Source: Buchnera aphidicola str. Sg (Schizaphis graminum)
Lineage (GTDB): Bacteria > Pseudomonadota > Gammaproteobacteria > Enterobacterales > Enterobacteriaceae
Assembly (NCBI RefSeq): GCF_000007365.1
Contig: NC_004061.1
Location: forward strand, 496,001-560,000
Reading direction: 5' to 3'
Length of the DNA: 64,000 nt
Both the position numbers and the translations under genes were made by a program. Under the pieces are notes generated by a model that worked only from the letters and a program-made list of their open reading frames with translations, was not told the origin of the DNA and did not search any database. Every line of letters starts with the position of its first letter. Position 1 is the stretch's first letter. Below, in pieces: positions 43,635 to 55,890 of the stretch.

Positions 43635-43844
43635 CTATAGACTAATAACATTAGCAGCAGATGGCCCCTTTGCTCCCTCAGTAATTTCAAATTCAACACT
43701 TTGACCTTCTGCTAGAGTTTTAAATCCATTACTTTGTATAGCTGAGAAGTGAACAAATACATCTTTACTTCCATCTTCTGGAGTAATAAAACCAAACCCT
43801 TTAGACTCATTAAACCACTTAACATTACCTTTAATCTTGGACAT
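43635..43844 (-). CDS. cspE: Cold-shock family RNA chaperone CspE
   Basis: A 69-residue cold-shock-domain protein that binds single-stranded RNA and DNA and acts as an antiterminator and RNA chaperone in E. coli. RNP1 KGFGFI and RNP2 VFVHF are intact. The start [19 protein letters not shown] and PSAANVISL agree with E. coli CspE better than CspC, and the location next to ybeD also fits cspE. GAAGG lies 9 nt before ATG 43844. It is one of the least AT-degraded genes in the window. Confidence 0.93.
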   Translation of the reverse strand: MSKIKGNVKWFNESKGFGFITPEDGSKDVFVHFSAIQSNGFKTLAEGQSVEFEITEGAKGPSAANVISL

Positions 43845-43890
43845 CTATATTACCTTCACATGAAAAAAATATACTAAATTGAAAAAAGTG

Positions 43891-43980
43891 TCATTTATGA
43901 TTATAAATGATTTTCATCATAAAAAATTAAAAATCAAAAATAATAAAAATTTTTTTAATAGATTAACATGTAAATCTATT
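43891..43980 (-). promoter_or_regulatory. Two hairpins in the cspE upstream region
   Basis: TCATTTAT-GATT-ATAAATGA (43891-43910, 8-bp stem) and AATAGATT-AACATGTA-AATCTATT (43957-43980, 8-bp stem) lie 47 and 113 bp before the cspE start codon. The gap up to the rRNA terminator has no gene. They may belong to a structured leader. Confidence 0.4.
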
Positions 43981-44096
43981 GTTAGCTAGCAAGCAATTTA
44001 TTTTAAAAAAATATTTATATTTATTTGAAAAAAATTAAGCTATTTTTTTAATATTAACATTATTTATTAAAACAAATATTTAATACAATTTTATTT

Positions 44097-44140
44097 CAAA
44101 TACAAAAAAACCCGAAAATTTTCGGGTTTTTTTGTATTTG
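44097..44140 (-). terminator. rRNA terminator, perfect 44-bp palindrome
   Basis: CAAATAC, seven A, CCCGAAAA, then the exact complement TTTTCGGG, seven T, GTATTTG: two perfect 22-bp arms with no mismatch, directly after 5S rRNA. The inner CCCGAAAATTTTCGGG with the T-run is a typical intrinsic terminator; being symmetric it also works against transcripts from the plus strand. Confidence 0.9.
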
Positions 44141-44257
44141 CCTGGCTGATACCTACTCTCACACGGGGAGACCCCGTACTACCATTGGCGTTGTAGCGTT
44201 TCACTTCTGAGTTCGGAATGGATTCAGGTGGTACCACTACACTATTTTTACCAGGCA
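44139..44257 (-). rRNA. rrf: 5S ribosomal RNA
   Basis: On the minus strand the RNA begins TGCCTGGT and ends CAGCCAGGCA, pairing as helix I. Internal segments CCGAACTCAGAAGTGAAACG and GGGGTCTCCCCG match E. coli 5S. Length about 119 nt (E. coli 120). It is 96 bp downstream of 23S and directly before the terminator palindrome. Confidence 0.96.
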
Positions 44258-44334
44258 TTTTTTAGTGCTATTATAATATATATATATTAATACAACAATA
44301 AATTCAGTAAAACAAGATTTTTTATTTTTTATAA

Positions 44335-44353
44335 AAAACACCTCTGGTGTTGT

Positions 44354-44363
<10 letters not shown>
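44335..44363 (-). other. 3' strand of the 23S rRNA processing stem
   Basis: GCTTAACCTTACAA at the 23S 3' end pairs perfectly over 14 bp with the 5' end sequence, and AGGTGTTTT further out pairs with AAAACACCT upstream (47267-47294). Together they form the long flanking helix normally cut by RNase III. Confidence 0.75.
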
Positions 44364-47266
<2,903 letters not shown>

Positions 47267-47274
<8 letters not shown>

Positions 47275-47294
47275 TTACAACCCACAGGTGTTTT
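47267..47294 (-). other. 5' strand of the 23S rRNA processing stem
   Basis: AAAACACCTGTGGG then TTGTAAGGTTAAGC; complementary to the 3' flank at 44335-44363, with one small internal loop. Confidence 0.75.
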
Positions 47295-47331
47295 CTACAA
47301 TAAAAAATAATTTGTATACTTGTTTTCCGAA

Positions 47332-47343
47332 TTTTTAAAGAGC
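47332..47343 (-). promoter_or_regulatory. boxA antitermination site of the rRNA unit
   Basis: GCTCTTTAAAAA on the minus strand, about 58 bp before 23S, closely matches the E. coli rrn boxA (TGCTCTTTAACAA). NusB, encoded at 13342-13758, binds this element. No boxB was evident. Confidence 0.75.
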
Positions 47344-47451
47344 TTTGTAAAAAAGTTAAAATATTTTTTAATGTTTATTGAATATTTTTTCAATCATAAC
47401 ACAAGAATTTAAAATAGTATACAATATTTTTTAAAAAAATTTTTTATTTAT

Positions 47452-47523
47452 CGTCCCCTAGGGGATTTGAACCCCTGTTGCCGCCGTGAAAGGGCGATGT
47501 CCTAACCTCTAGACGAAGGGGAC
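47452..47523 (-). tRNA. gltT: tRNA-Glu (TTC)
   Basis: The minus strand gives GTCCCCTTCGTCTAGAGGTT through AGGGGACG, a 72-nt cloverleaf. The anticodon arm is CCGCC-CTTTCAC-GGCGG, anticodon TTC. CCA is not encoded. It lies between aroE and 23S, matching the Glu tRNA of the E. coli rRNA spacer class. TusE, encoded here, belongs to the relay that thiolates its wobble base. The symbol is by analogy. Confidence 0.96.
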
Positions 47524-47574
47524 TTTTTTATGAAAAAGATTTTTGATTTATTTTTTTAAAAAGTATTACATTAA

Positions 47575-47602
47575 ATAATACAGATCGAAAAAAAAGAGTC
47601 AA
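47575..47602 (-). promoter_or_regulatory. Promoter of the tRNA-Glu/23S/5S unit
   Basis: On the minus strand TTGACT (47597-47602) and TATTAT (47575-47580) are separated by 16 bp, each one base from consensus. It lies in the aroE-tRNA-Glu gap, about 52 bp before the tRNA, so the stable RNAs need not depend on transcription through aroE. Confidence 0.75.
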
Positions 47603-47668
47603 GTATTTTCTTTAAAATTAAGAAGAGAATATATAAAAAAAATAAATATTAAACATTTTTTAAAAAAA

Positions 47669-48490
47669 TTATTTTATATTTAAAATATTAATAATATAAT
47701 TTATTTCTGGAAGTACATTGTGCCATTCTAAAAAAGAATAAGCTGCTTGAAAAACCAGCATCCCTATTCCATTAGAAATAAAGCTTCCTCCTGCTTTAGA
47801 ACACCAATTAATAAAGGGTGTATTGCGTGTACTATAATTCATATCGTAAAAAAAAGTTTTAGAAGTAATTAAAGATAAGGGTAAAAAATTTTTTTTCTCA
47901 GTATTTCTTGACATAGCATTGATAACTAAATCAAAATTTTGTTGTTTAAAATTTTGTCTATCAAAAACAAAAATTTTTCCATATTTATTAAATTGTTTAA
48001 CTAAAATTTTAGCATTTAAAATAGTTCGATTTAAAATGTAAACTGAACATCCCAAAGATAAAAGTGGCAAAAGAACACCTTTCACAGCACCTCCTGCACC
48101 AAGTATTAATATAGAAAAATTTTTTTTTATAAAATTTAATCTAACTAAATCAGATAATAATCCTATACCGTCAGTATTATCTCCTAAAATACATTTATCG
48201 CTTATTTTCTTTAAAGTATTTACAGATTGTGCAATCTTCGCTCTTTCAGTTAACTTATCAGAAAAAAAATACGCTTCTTTTTTAAAAGGTGCTGTTACAT
48301 TAGCACCTTTAATATTTTTTTTAAAAAAATCTGAAACTACTGAAGAAAATTGATCTAATGGAATGTTAATAGCTTTATAAATATGCAAAATACCTGTTTG
48401 TGTAGCAAAAAAATTATGAATTTTAGGAGATTGACTGTGATCAATAGGATTTCCAAACAAAGCGTAATTAAACTTTTCAAGTTTACACAT
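47669..48490 (-). CDS. aroE: Shikimate dehydrogenase
   Basis: AroE reduces 3-dehydroshikimate to shikimate with NADPH, part of aromatic amino-acid supply to the host. The 273 residues (E. coli 272) carry the substrate site ALFGNPIDHSQSPKIHNFF, the catalytic Lys and Asp in KGANVTAPFKKEA and GDNTDGIGLLSDL, the glycine-rich LILGAGGAVKGVLLPLLSLG with NRT for the NADP phosphate, and NGIGMLVFQAAYSF. ATG 48490 overlaps the tsaC stop by 8 nt, implying coupled translation. Last protein gene before tRNA-Glu and 23S. Confidence 0.97.
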   Translation of the reverse strand: MCKLEKFNYALFGNPIDHSQSPKIHNFFATQTGILHIYKAINIPLDQFSSVVSDFFKKNIKGANVTAPFKKEAYFFSDKLTERAKIAQSVNTLKKISDKCILGDNTDGIGLLSDLVRLNFIKKNFSILILGAGGAVKGVLLPLLSLGCSVYILNRTILNAKILVKQFNKYGKIFVFDRQNFKQQNFDLVINAMSRNTEKKNFLPLSLITSKTFFYDMNYSTRNTPFINWCSKAGGSFISNGIGMLVFQAAYSFLEWHNVLPEINYIINILNIK

Positions 48491-49055
48491 AACGAATTAA
48501 TTTTCCATTAACAATATTAATTATTTTAGAGGGATGACTTTCATTTCCTATATGACCATACAATACTGGAAAATCTTTTCCAAAGTCCTTTAAAACATCT
48601 TCTCGAGTAAGACACGGAGACATATTTGAAATATTAGCACTTGTAGATACCAGTGCTTTTCCAAAAACATTACATAACTTAATTATACTAAAATGAGCAC
48701 TTATACGAACCGCTATCGTATCAAACTGGCCAGTCAACCAACAAGGAACTAAAGAATTCGCAGGAACTAAAAATGTATAAGGTCCAGGCCAATGAAAAAA
48801 CATCGTTTTTTTTTGCTGTGCAGATAATTTACTTTCATTAATGTACATTTTGATCTGATTATAATTTGAAGCAACTAGTATTAATCCTTTTTTTATACTT
48901 CTCTTCTTTAAATCTAATAATCTTTTAACAGCTTTTTCGCTTGTAGGATCACATCCTAATCCAAACATTGCTTCAGTAGGATATGCAATGATTTTTTTAT
49001 CGTATAGCTTACGTATACATTTAATTAATGAACTTAAAAAATAATCTTTACTCAT
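48483..49055 (-). CDS. tsaC: Threonylcarbamoyl-AMP synthase (tRNA t6A synthesis)
   Basis: TsaC (YrdC) makes threonylcarbamoyl-AMP from threonine, bicarbonate and ATP for the t6A37 modification of ANN-decoding tRNAs. ATG 49070 is possible, but ATG 49055, 7-8 nt after GAGAAG, gives 190 residues, exactly the E. coli length. Blocks: KIIAYPTEAMFGLGCDP, LLDLKKRSIKKGLILVASNY, HWPGPYTFLVPA, IAVRISAHF and ALVSTSANISNMSPC. Zinc-finger gene yrdD, normally between smg and tsaC, is absent. Confidence 0.96.
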   Translation of the reverse strand: MSKDYFLSSLIKCIRKLYDKKIIAYPTEAMFGLGCDPTSEKAVKRLLDLKKRSIKKGLILVASNYNQIKMYINESKLSAQQKKTMFFHWPGPYTFLVPANSLVPCWLTGQFDTIAVRISAHFSIIKLCNVFGKALVSTSANISNMSPCLTREDVLKDFGKDFPVLYGHIGNESHPSKIINIVNGKLIRYV

Positions 49056-49079
49056 TAAAAAACTTCTCATAATAAAAAT

Positions 49080-49553
49080 TTAATGAACAATTTCTTTTTT
49101 AAAATTAAATAATAAATTTTCTAGTTTTCTATAAACAACCTCACATCCGGGAATATTGAATAATATAATTAAAACAATCCATTTTAAATCCTCAATATTT
49201 ACGTGACTAATATCTAAAGCCATAATTCTTTCAATAATTATTTCACGTGTATTCAATGTTAATATTTCTAACTCTTCTAAGAAAAGTATAAAACCACGAC
49301 AATCAGAATTTAATTTAAATTCTTCTTTTTTTGTATAAATTCGATTTGTAGTATGATTTAAAGATAAGTTAATTGATGAAAAAATATTTTTTTTACAACA
49401 AGATAAATTTTTCAACCAATGTAACGCTTTATAAATATCTTTCGATCGGAAACCTATATCCGATAAATCACTAGTTAAATTTTTATAATCAATAGAAATT
49501 TCTGATCCACTATGAACATAAGTTTCGAATAAATATATTAATACTTCAAACAT
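49080..49553 (-). CDS. smg: Conserved protein Smg, unknown function
   Basis: The 157-residue product equals E. coli Smg in length and matches it throughout: MFEVLIYLFETYVHSGSEI, DIYKALHWLKNLSCC, RIYTKEE, DCRGFILFLEELEILTLNTR and LKWIVLIILFNIPGCE. It is a small helical, soluble protein of unknown function (DUF494). TTGAGGATGTA precedes ATG. It is first of smg-tsaC-aroE; the dprA gene found between def and smg in E. coli is gone, leaving a 237-bp gap with nothing recognisable. Confidence 0.95.
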   Translation of the reverse strand: MFEVLIYLFETYVHSGSEISIDYKNLTSDLSDIGFRSKDIYKALHWLKNLSCCKKNIFSSINLSLNHTTNRIYTKKEEFKLNSDCRGFILFLEELEILTLNTREIIIERIMALDISHVNIEDLKWIVLIILFNIPGCEVVYRKLENLLFNFKKEIVH

Positions 49554-49790
49554 TACATCCTCAATTACATATTAAAAAATTTAAATTTTTGTAGAATATT
49601 GCGTATATTATACAATTTCTTCATCAAAATTATTACAAAGATAACATGTAATGTTTAATAAACATATGACACTTTTATAAAAAAAATTATCTTTTTTTTT
49701 AAAATTTTAAAAAGAACTAAAAGTTAACTTTTAATTATAATAAAAAAGTTTATACTAAGATATAAATTAAATTAATTTACATCTAAAAAT

Positions 49791-50294
49791 ATGTCTGTTT
49801 TAAAAATACTACATTATCCTGATCAAAGATTAAGACTAATTGCCAAACCAGTTGAAAAAATCACTAAAGAAATATACAAAATTACAAATAATATGATAGA
49901 TACTATGTATCAAGAAGAAGGAATTGGTTTAGCAGCAACACAAGTAAACATTCAACTGCAAATAATTGTGATTCATAAAATACACGCAATAGAAAAAAAT
50001 TTGATTCTTATTAATCCAAAAATTATTGAAAAAAAAGGCAGTATTAGTATTGAAGAAGGATGTTTATCAATTCCAGAATATCGTGCTTTTGTTCCACGTT
50101 TTAATTATATTAAAATTCAAGCTATAAATTTAAATGGAAATACTGTAGAAATAGAAGCAGATTCAATTCTTTCAATTTGTATACAACATGAAATAGATCA
50201 TCTAAATGGAAAACTATTTATAGATTATCTTTCTGAACTAAAGAGAGAAAGAATTTTAAAAAAATTAATAAAATTAAAAAAAAGAATAAAATAA
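49791..50294 (+). CDS. def: Peptide deformylase
   Basis: Def removes the N-formyl group from new polypeptides using Fe(II). The 167 residues (E. coli 169) contain the three metal-site motifs: GIGLAATQV (44-52), EEGCLSIPE with Cys91, and QHEIDHLNG with His133, Glu134 and His137. It starts the def-fmt pair and is divergent from smg across a 237-bp AT-rich gap. Confidence 0.98.
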   Translation: MSVLKILHYPDQRLRLIAKPVEKITKEIYKITNNMIDTMYQEEGIGLAATQVNIQLQIIVIHKIHAIEKNLILINPKIIEKKGSISIEEGCLSIPEYRAFVPRFNYIKIQAINLNGNTVEIEADSILSICIQHEIDHLNGKLFIDYLSELKRERILKKLIKLKKRIK

Positions 50295-50329
50295 AAATTT
50301 TTTAAACAAGTAGAAAAGAGAAAGTAAAT

Positions 50330-51274
50330 TTGAAAAAATTAACAATTATTTTTGCTGGAACAGCATACTTCTCTATGAGATATTTAGATGCATTGACAAA
50401 ATCTGAACACAAAGTAATAGCTGTAATTACTCAACCTGATCGTCCTTCTGGAAGAGGTCAAAAAATAATTTTTTCTCCTGTAAAAATATTATCTATAAAA
50501 AGAAATATTCCTATTTTTCAACCATCAGAATTAAAAAATGAAAAAATACAACGTGAAATATTCAATCTTAATGCAGATATGATGATAGTAGTTTCTTATG
50601 GAAAACTCATACCAAAAGAAATACTAACTATGTTTCCAAAAGGTTGTATTAACGTTCATACTTCGTTATTACCTAGATGGAGAGGTGCTACTCCTATTCA
50701 ATCTGCAATTTTATTTGGAGATAAAGAAACAGGTATAAGCATCATAAAAATGAATGAAAAAATGGATGCTGGAACTATAATTAATTCAGTTAAATGCAAT
50801 ATCTTACCTAACGATACAACTGAAACATTAACATTTAAATTAATTGAAATCGGAATTCAAGTATTATTAAAAACTTTATATTATATAAATAAAAATATTG
50901 TTGTTGAAAAAGAACAAAATGAAAAACATGCAACTTTTTCAAAAAAAATATCTAAAAAAGATGCTTTACTCAATTGGAATACTGAAGCATATCTTTTAGA
51001 AAGATTAATACGTGCTTTTAATCCTTGGCCTGTCTGTTACTTTATTGTTAACCAAATAGCAATAAGAGTATGGCAAGCAAAAATTATACCAACTGTTATG
51101 AAAAGTGCTTGTGTAGGAGAAATTGTCGCTTTTAATAAAAATGGTATTCAAATAAATACAGCTCATCAAATATTAAATCTTCAAAAAATACAATTTCCTG
51201 GGAAAAAAATTATAAATGTAGAAAAAATAATTTCTTCTAAGAAACATTGGTTTCATATAGGAAAAATTATCTAA
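50330..51274 (+). CDS. fmt: Methionyl-tRNA formyltransferase
   Basis: Fmt formylates Met-tRNA-fMet for initiation. The start is TTG 50330: MKKLTIIFAGTAYFSMRYLD aligns with the E. coli N terminus, the next ATG (MRYLDAL) would cut into the folate-binding domain, and AAAAGAGAAAG lies upstream. The 314 residues (E. coli 315) show TQPDRPSGRGQK, the catalytic INVHTSLLPRWRGATPIQ, MNEKMDAGTI and the C-terminal tRNA-binding domain with RAFNPWPVCYF. The E. coli genes rsmB, trkA, mscL and zntR that follow are missing. Confidence 0.96.
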   Translation: MKKLTIIFAGTAYFSMRYLDALTKSEHKVIAVITQPDRPSGRGQKIIFSPVKILSIKRNIPIFQPSELKNEKIQREIFNLNADMMIVVSYGKLIPKEILTMFPKGCINVHTSLLPRWRGATPIQSAILFGDKETGISIIKMNEKMDAGTIINSVKCNILPNDTTETLTFKLIEIGIQVLLKTLYYINKNIVVEKEQNEKHATFSKKISKKDALLNWNTEAYLLERLIRAFNPWPVCYFIVNQIAIRVWQAKIIPTVMKSACVGEIVAFNKNGIQINTAHQILNLQKIQFPGKKIINVEKIISSKKHWFHIGKII

Positions 51275-51328
51275 ATTAAATATATAATATTTATTATTTA
51301 CTTTAATTTTTTAAAACATTAAAAAATG

Positions 51329-51360
51329 AGCAAACGGCGACCTTCCGTTTGCTTTATATT
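51329..51360. terminator. Bidirectional terminator between fmt and rplQ
   Basis: GCAAACGG (51330-51337), loop CGACCTT, CCGTTTGC (51345-51352), then TTTATATT; on the minus strand the stem is followed by TCATTTTTT. An 8-bp perfect stem between convergent genes. Confidence 0.85.
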
Positions 51361-51396
51361 ATAAATAACTATTAATATATTTTTTTGAAAAATACT

Positions 51397-51813
51397 TTAT
51401 TTATTTTTTATAAGGTTATTATTGCTTGACAATTTCTTTTTTTCTTTGCTTTTTCTAACACGATCAACTAATTCAATATAAGCCATGGGTGCTTTATCTC
51501 CAAATCGGAAGCCACATTTTAAAATACGAGTATAACCACCTGATCTATTATAAAAAATAGGACCTATTTTTTTAAATAATTTTGCAATTACTTCATTATT
51601 ACGAATACGAGAAAATAATAATCTCCTATGTGCTACAGTATCTATTTTAGATAAGGTAATCATAGGTTCAACAATTCGTCGTAATTCTTTTGCTTTTGCT
51701 AATGTAGTTTTAATAATCTCATTAAGAATTAAAGAACAGGCCATATTTTTAAATATGGCATTACGATGATCACTTTTGCAGTTTAATTTACGACCAATTT
51801 TTCGATGTCGCAT
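51397..51813 (-). CDS. rplQ: 50S ribosomal protein L17
   Basis: L17 binds 23S rRNA near the exit tunnel. The 138 residues begin [20 protein letters not shown] and include [19 protein letters not shown] and [20 protein letters not shown]. The product is 11 residues longer than in E. coli, through a Lys/Asn-rich tail ([14 protein letters not shown]) typical of AT-biased drift. Last gene of the alpha operon, 54 bp after rpoA. Confidence 0.97.
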   Translation of the reverse strand: MRHRKIGRKLNCKSDHRNAIFKNMACSLILNEIIKTTLAKAKELRRIVEPMITLSKIDTVAHRRLLFSRIRNNEVIAKLFKKIGPIFYNRSGGYTRILKCGFRFGDKAPMAYIELVDRVRKSKEKKKLSSNNNLIKNK

Positions 51814-51867
51814 AAATTTATCCTTTTAAAGATAAGAATATTAATAATATCAAGTTAATATTTAACA

Positions 51868-52857
51868 TTATTCTTCTAAAATACTCGATGGAGGCCATTT
51901 TTCTAATTTCATTCCAAGAGATAAATTTCGAGCTGCTAATATATCCTTAATTTCAGTTAAAGATTTTTTACCTAAATTAGGAGTTTTTAAAAGTTCAACT
52001 TCTGTTCTTTGAACTAAATCACCAATATAATGTATTGATTCAGCTTTAAGACAATTTGCAGAACGAACAGTTAATTCTAAATCATCTACAGGACGTAATA
52101 AAATAGGCTCAAATTCAGGTTTTTCTTCTTTTATTTCAGGTTCTTTCACATCTCTTAAATCAACAAATGCTTCTAATTGTTCAGATAAGATAGTAGCAGC
52201 ACGTCGAATAGCTTCTTCTGGGTCTATTGTTCCATTTGTTTTCATTTCGATAATTAATTTATCTAAATCTGTTCTTTGTTCTACACGTGCAGCTTCTACA
52301 TTATAAGAAATACGATTGATTGGACTATAGCATGCATCTACTAACAAACAACCTATTGGTCTCAAGTCATCTTCCATATGGATTCTAGAAGAAGCGGGGA
52401 TATAGCCTCTTCCACGTTGTACTTTAATTCTCATTTGAATAGAGGCATTTTCATCAGTCAAATGGCAAATTAAATGATCTGGTTTAATAATTTCTACATC
52501 ACCATCGTGAATTATATCAGACGCAGTGACAGAACCAATCCCTGATTTATTTAATGACATAAAAACTTCATCTTTTCCATGTACTTTTACTGCTAATTCT
52601 TTTAAATTTAATAAAATTTCTAAAATATCTTCTTGTACACCTTCTTTAGTGCTATATTCGTGTAACACTCCATCAATTTCAACTTCAGTTACAGCATATC
52701 CTGGCATAGAAGAAAGAAGAATTCTACGAAGGGCATTACCTAATGTATGACCAAAACCTCTTTCTAATGGTTCTAAAGTGACTTTAGTATGAGTTGCAGT
52801 AATTTGTTCAATTTCAACTAAACGTGGTTTTAAAAAACCAATAATAGAATTCTGCAT
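51868..52857 (-). CDS. rpoA: RNA polymerase alpha subunit
   Basis: Alpha nucleates RNA polymerase assembly and its C-terminal domain binds UP elements. ATG 52857 after AGAGAGGATATT gives [19 protein letters not shown] and 329 residues, the E. coli length; the frame extends upstream only through rpsD. The N-terminal domain has [20 protein letters not shown]. The DNA-contacting C-terminal residues (VRSANCLK around 265, NLGKKS around 296) are kept. Confidence 0.98.
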   Translation of the reverse strand: MQNSIIGFLKPRLVEIEQITATHTKVTLEPLERGFGHTLGNALRRILLSSMPGYAVTEVEIDGVLHEYSTKEGVQEDILEILLNLKELAVKVHGKDEVFMSLNKSGIGSVTASDIIHDGDVEIIKPDHLICHLTDENASIQMRIKVQRGRGYIPASSRIHMEDDLRPIGCLLVDACYSPINRISYNVEAARVEQRTDLDKLIIEMKTNGTIDPEEAIRRAATILSEQLEAFVDLRDVKEPEIKEEKPEFEPILLRPVDDLELTVRSANCLKAESIHYIGDLVQRTEVELLKTPNLGKKSLTEIKDILAARNLSLGMKLEKWPPSSILEE

Positions 52858-52885
52858 AATATCCTCTCTATTAAGAGTGAACTTT

Positions 52886-53506
52886 TTATTTAGAATAAAG
52901 TTCAACAATTAAATGCTCATTAATTTCTGCAGACAAATCAGAACGTTCAGGAAATCTTTTGAAAATCCCTTCCATTTTAGTAACATTAACTTCAATCCAC
53001 ATTAATTTTTCTCTCTGTTCAGTAAGTTCCAAAGCAGCTTTGATTCTTGATTGATTTTTGGATTTATCTCTTACAGAAATACGATCATTAGGAGAAATTT
53101 GATACGAAGCAATATTAACAATATTATTGTTAACTTTAATTGATTTGTGACTTATTAATTGTCTAGATTCAGAACGAGTACAGCCAAATCCCATTCTATA
53201 TACTACATTATCAAGTCTTCTTTCTAATAATTGTAATAAATTTTCTCCAGTATTACCTTTTGAACGAGATGCTTTTTTATAATATATTCTAAATTGACGT
53301 TCTAAAACACCATAAAGACGACGAACTTTTTGCTTTTCACGTAATTGAATAGCATAATCTGACAATCTTGGTTTTCGAACTCCGTGTTGTCCAGGTGGGT
53401 GTTCTAACTTACATTTAGAATCTATTGAACGAAATCCTGATTTTAAAAATAAATCAGTACCTTCACGTCGACTTAACTTTAATTTAGGACCTAAATATCT
53501 TGCCAT
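52886..53506 (-). CDS. rpsD: 30S ribosomal protein S4
   Basis: S4 is a primary 16S binder and, in E. coli, the repressor of the alpha operon. ATG 53506 after TTGGAGAATAAA gives [20 protein letters not shown] and 206 residues, the E. coli length. [20 protein letters not shown] lies in the S4 RNA-binding domain. Note the rpoA start lies 28 bp downstream of its stop. Confidence 0.98.
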   Translation of the reverse strand: MARYLGPKLKLSRREGTDLFLKSGFRSIDSKCKLEHPPGQHGVRKPRLSDYAIQLREKQKVRRLYGVLERQFRIYYKKASRSKGNTGENLLQLLERRLDNVVYRMGFGCTRSESRQLISHKSIKVNNNIVNIASYQISPNDRISVRDKSKNQSRIKAALELTEQREKLMWIEVNVTKMEGIFKRFPERSDLSAEINEHLIVELYSK

Positions 53507-53531
53507 TTTATTCTCCAATATTTCCTAAAAT

Positions 53532-53936
<405 letters not shown>

Positions 53937-53941
53937 CTAAA

Positions 53942-54298
53942 TTATTTTTTTATTGCTTTTCGAGGACCTTTACAAGTTCGAGCATTAGTTTTTGTTCTTT
54001 GTCCACGAACTGGCAAGCTTCTTCGATGACGTAAACCACGATAACAATTTAAATCAATCAAACGTTTAATGTTTAAAGTTTTTTCTCTTCTTAAATCGCC
54101 TTCAGTAACATATTTAGCAACGTTTTCTCTTAATAATTCAATTTCTTCTTCTTTTAAATCCGAAATTTTAGAATTTTCAGCAATATTTGCATTAAAACAA
54201 ATTATTTTAGATCTTTTTTTTCCAATCCCATATATTGATGTTAATGCAATTAAAGCATGCTTATGTTCAGGAATATTAATACCTGCAATACGAGCCAT
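53942..54298 (-). CDS. rpsM: 30S ribosomal protein S13
   Basis: S13 sits in the 30S head and contacts the P-site tRNA and bridge B1. 118 residues as in E. coli, beginning [20 protein letters not shown], with [12 protein letters not shown] and the basic [20 protein letters not shown] tail. First gene of the alpha operon; AAAGGTTTTATA precedes ATG. The 112-bp gap to rpmJ is the leader where S4 would act. Confidence 0.98.
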   Translation of the reverse strand: MARIAGINIPEHKHALIALTSIYGIGKKRSKIICFNANIAENSKISDLKEEEIELLRENVAKYVTEGDLRREKTLNIKRLIDLNCYRGLRHRRSLPVRGQRTKTNARTCKGPRKAIKK

Positions 54299-54374
54299 TT
54301 TATAAAACCTTTTAAATTGATGAAAATTATTAATCTAATAAATTTCTTAAAATATATTAATAAACTTTCGATAA

Positions 54375-54402
54375 AAAATATTGTTAAAACATTGTTTTAC
54401 AA
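54375..54402 (-). terminator. Possible terminator between rpmJ and rpsM
   Basis: On the minus strand TTGTAAAAC, loop AAT, GTTTTAACAA then TATTTTTT. The stem has one bulge and is mostly A-T. It lies between the spc and alpha operons, so it could end spc transcripts. Confidence 0.35.
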
Positions 54403-54410
54403 ATATAAAT

Positions 54411-54527
54411 TTAACCTTGACGCTGCTTATGTTTAGGATCATTAGTACAAATCACTCGAACAACATTCTTTCTTCGAACTATTTTACAGTTTCGACAAAG
54501 AACTTTTACAGAAGCTTTCACTTTCAC
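54411..54527 (-). CDS. rpmJ: 50S ribosomal protein L36
   Basis: A 38-residue zinc-ribbon protein, the same length as E. coli L36. The start is GTG 54527: (M)[19 protein letters not shown] with AAGGAAAATAGA upstream. Zinc ligands are C11, C14, C27 and H33, and the tail is DPKHKQRQG. Last gene of the spc operon, 33 bp after secY. Too short and GTG-started to be found by simple ORF length rules. Confidence 0.96.
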   Translation of the reverse strand: MKVKASVKVLCRNCKIVRRKNVVRVICTNDPKHKQRQG

Positions 54528-54560
54528 TCTATTTTCCTTGTATTCGTATTAAGAAATAAT

Positions 54561-55880
54561 TTAATTTAAATTAGCTTTTTTTAATACAGATTCATACTGA
54601 CTAGACATAATTAAAGTTTGAATTTGGGCTATAAAATCCATAATTACAACAACAACAATCAATAATGATGTTCCACCAAAATAAAAAGGAACATTCATAG
54701 CACTTCTCATAAATTCAGGTATCAAACAAATAAACGCAATATATAAAGAACCAAAAAGTGTTAATCGAATCATAATCTTATTGATATATTTAGCTGTTTG
54801 TTCACCTGGTCTAATTCCTGAAATAAAACCACCTGATTTCTTTAAATTATCTGCAGTTTCACGAGGATTAAAAACTAATCCAGTATAAAAAAAACAAAAA
54901 AATATTATAGAAAAAACATATAATATTAAATATAAAGGTTGATTAGGTTGAAAATAAAAAAAAATAGTTTTTAATAGATAGCACTTTCGATCTATTCCAA
55001 ACCAAGATATAATTGTTACAGGAAATAAAACAACACTGGAAGCAAAAATAGCTGGTATCACACCGGCCATATTTATTTTTAAAGGTAAATGAGTGCTTTG
55101 AGTAGAATAAATACGACGACCTTTTTGACGTTGAGCATAATGAATAATAATTTTTCTTTGACTACGCTCAATAAATACGACTAAAAAAACAACGGAAAAA
55201 ATTAATATTAAAACACAAAGAAATAATAATATATGTAAATCACCTTGTCTAGTTTGTTCAATTGTATGAACAATAGCTGATGGTAAACCGGCTATTATAC
55301 CTATAAAAATTATAATAGAAATTCCATTGCCAATACCGCATTCTGTAATTAATTCTCCTAACCACATCAAAAACATTGTACCAGTAACTAAAATAATAAT
55401 AGCAGTAAAATAAAAATAAAAATCAGGATGAATTATAATTTGATTCATACCAGATATTTTAGGTAGACTCGTAACAATACCAATTGATTGAAATAATGCT
55501 AATACTAAGGTAGTATACCTTGTGTATTGATTGATTTTAGTGCGTCCAACTTCACCTTCTTTTTTTATTTCAGACAAAGAAGGAATTACTAGTGTTAATA
55601 ATTGAATAATAATAGAAGATGATATATAAGGCATAATTCCTAATGCAAAGATAGAAGCACGACTTAAAGCACCACCAGAAAACATATTGAACATTTCAAT
55701 AATAGTGCCTTTCTGATCATTTAATATTCTAGATAAAATCGTAGTATCAATTCCAGGAATAGGAATAAAAGAACCAATTCGAAAAATGATTAATGCAATA
55801 ACTACAGAAGCAATTCTTTGCTTAAGTTCATTTGTGACTTTCTTAGTATTTTTGAAATTTAATCCTAATTTTTTGATCAT
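54561..55880 (-). CDS. secY: Protein translocase subunit SecY
   Basis: SecY is the channel of the Sec translocon, with 10 membrane helices in 439 residues (E. coli 443). Plug and pore segments follow [65 protein letters not shown] and [16 protein letters not shown] are clear. It follows rplO by 10 bp. SRP RNA (ffs) in this window serves the same pathway. Confidence 0.98.
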   Translation of the reverse strand: MIKKLGLNFKNTKKVTNELKQRIASVVIALIIFRIGSFIPIPGIDTTILSRILNDQKGTIIEMFNMFSGGALSRASIFALGIMPYISSSIIIQLLTLVIPSLSEIKKEGEVGRTKINQYTRYTTLVLALFQSIGIVTSLPKISGMNQIIIHPDFYFYFTAIIILVTGTMFLMWLGELITECGIGNGISIIIFIGIIAGLPSAIVHTIEQTRQGDLHILLFLCVLILIFSVVFLVVFIERSQRKIIIHYAQRQKGRRIYSTQSTHLPLKINMAGVIPAIFASSVVLFPVTIISWFGIDRKCYLLKTIFFYFQPNQPLYLILYVFSIIFFCFFYTGLVFNPRETADNLKKSGGFISGIRPGEQTAKYINKIMIRLTLFGSLYIAFICLIPEFMRSAMNVPFYFGGTSLLIVVVVIMDFIAQIQTLIMSSQYESVLKKANLN

Positions 55881-55890
55881 TATTTACCGC

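Noticed and set aside
49554..49790. Remnant of dprA between smg and def
   Set aside because: The gap is only AT-rich sequence; I could not recognise any DprA motif in six frames.
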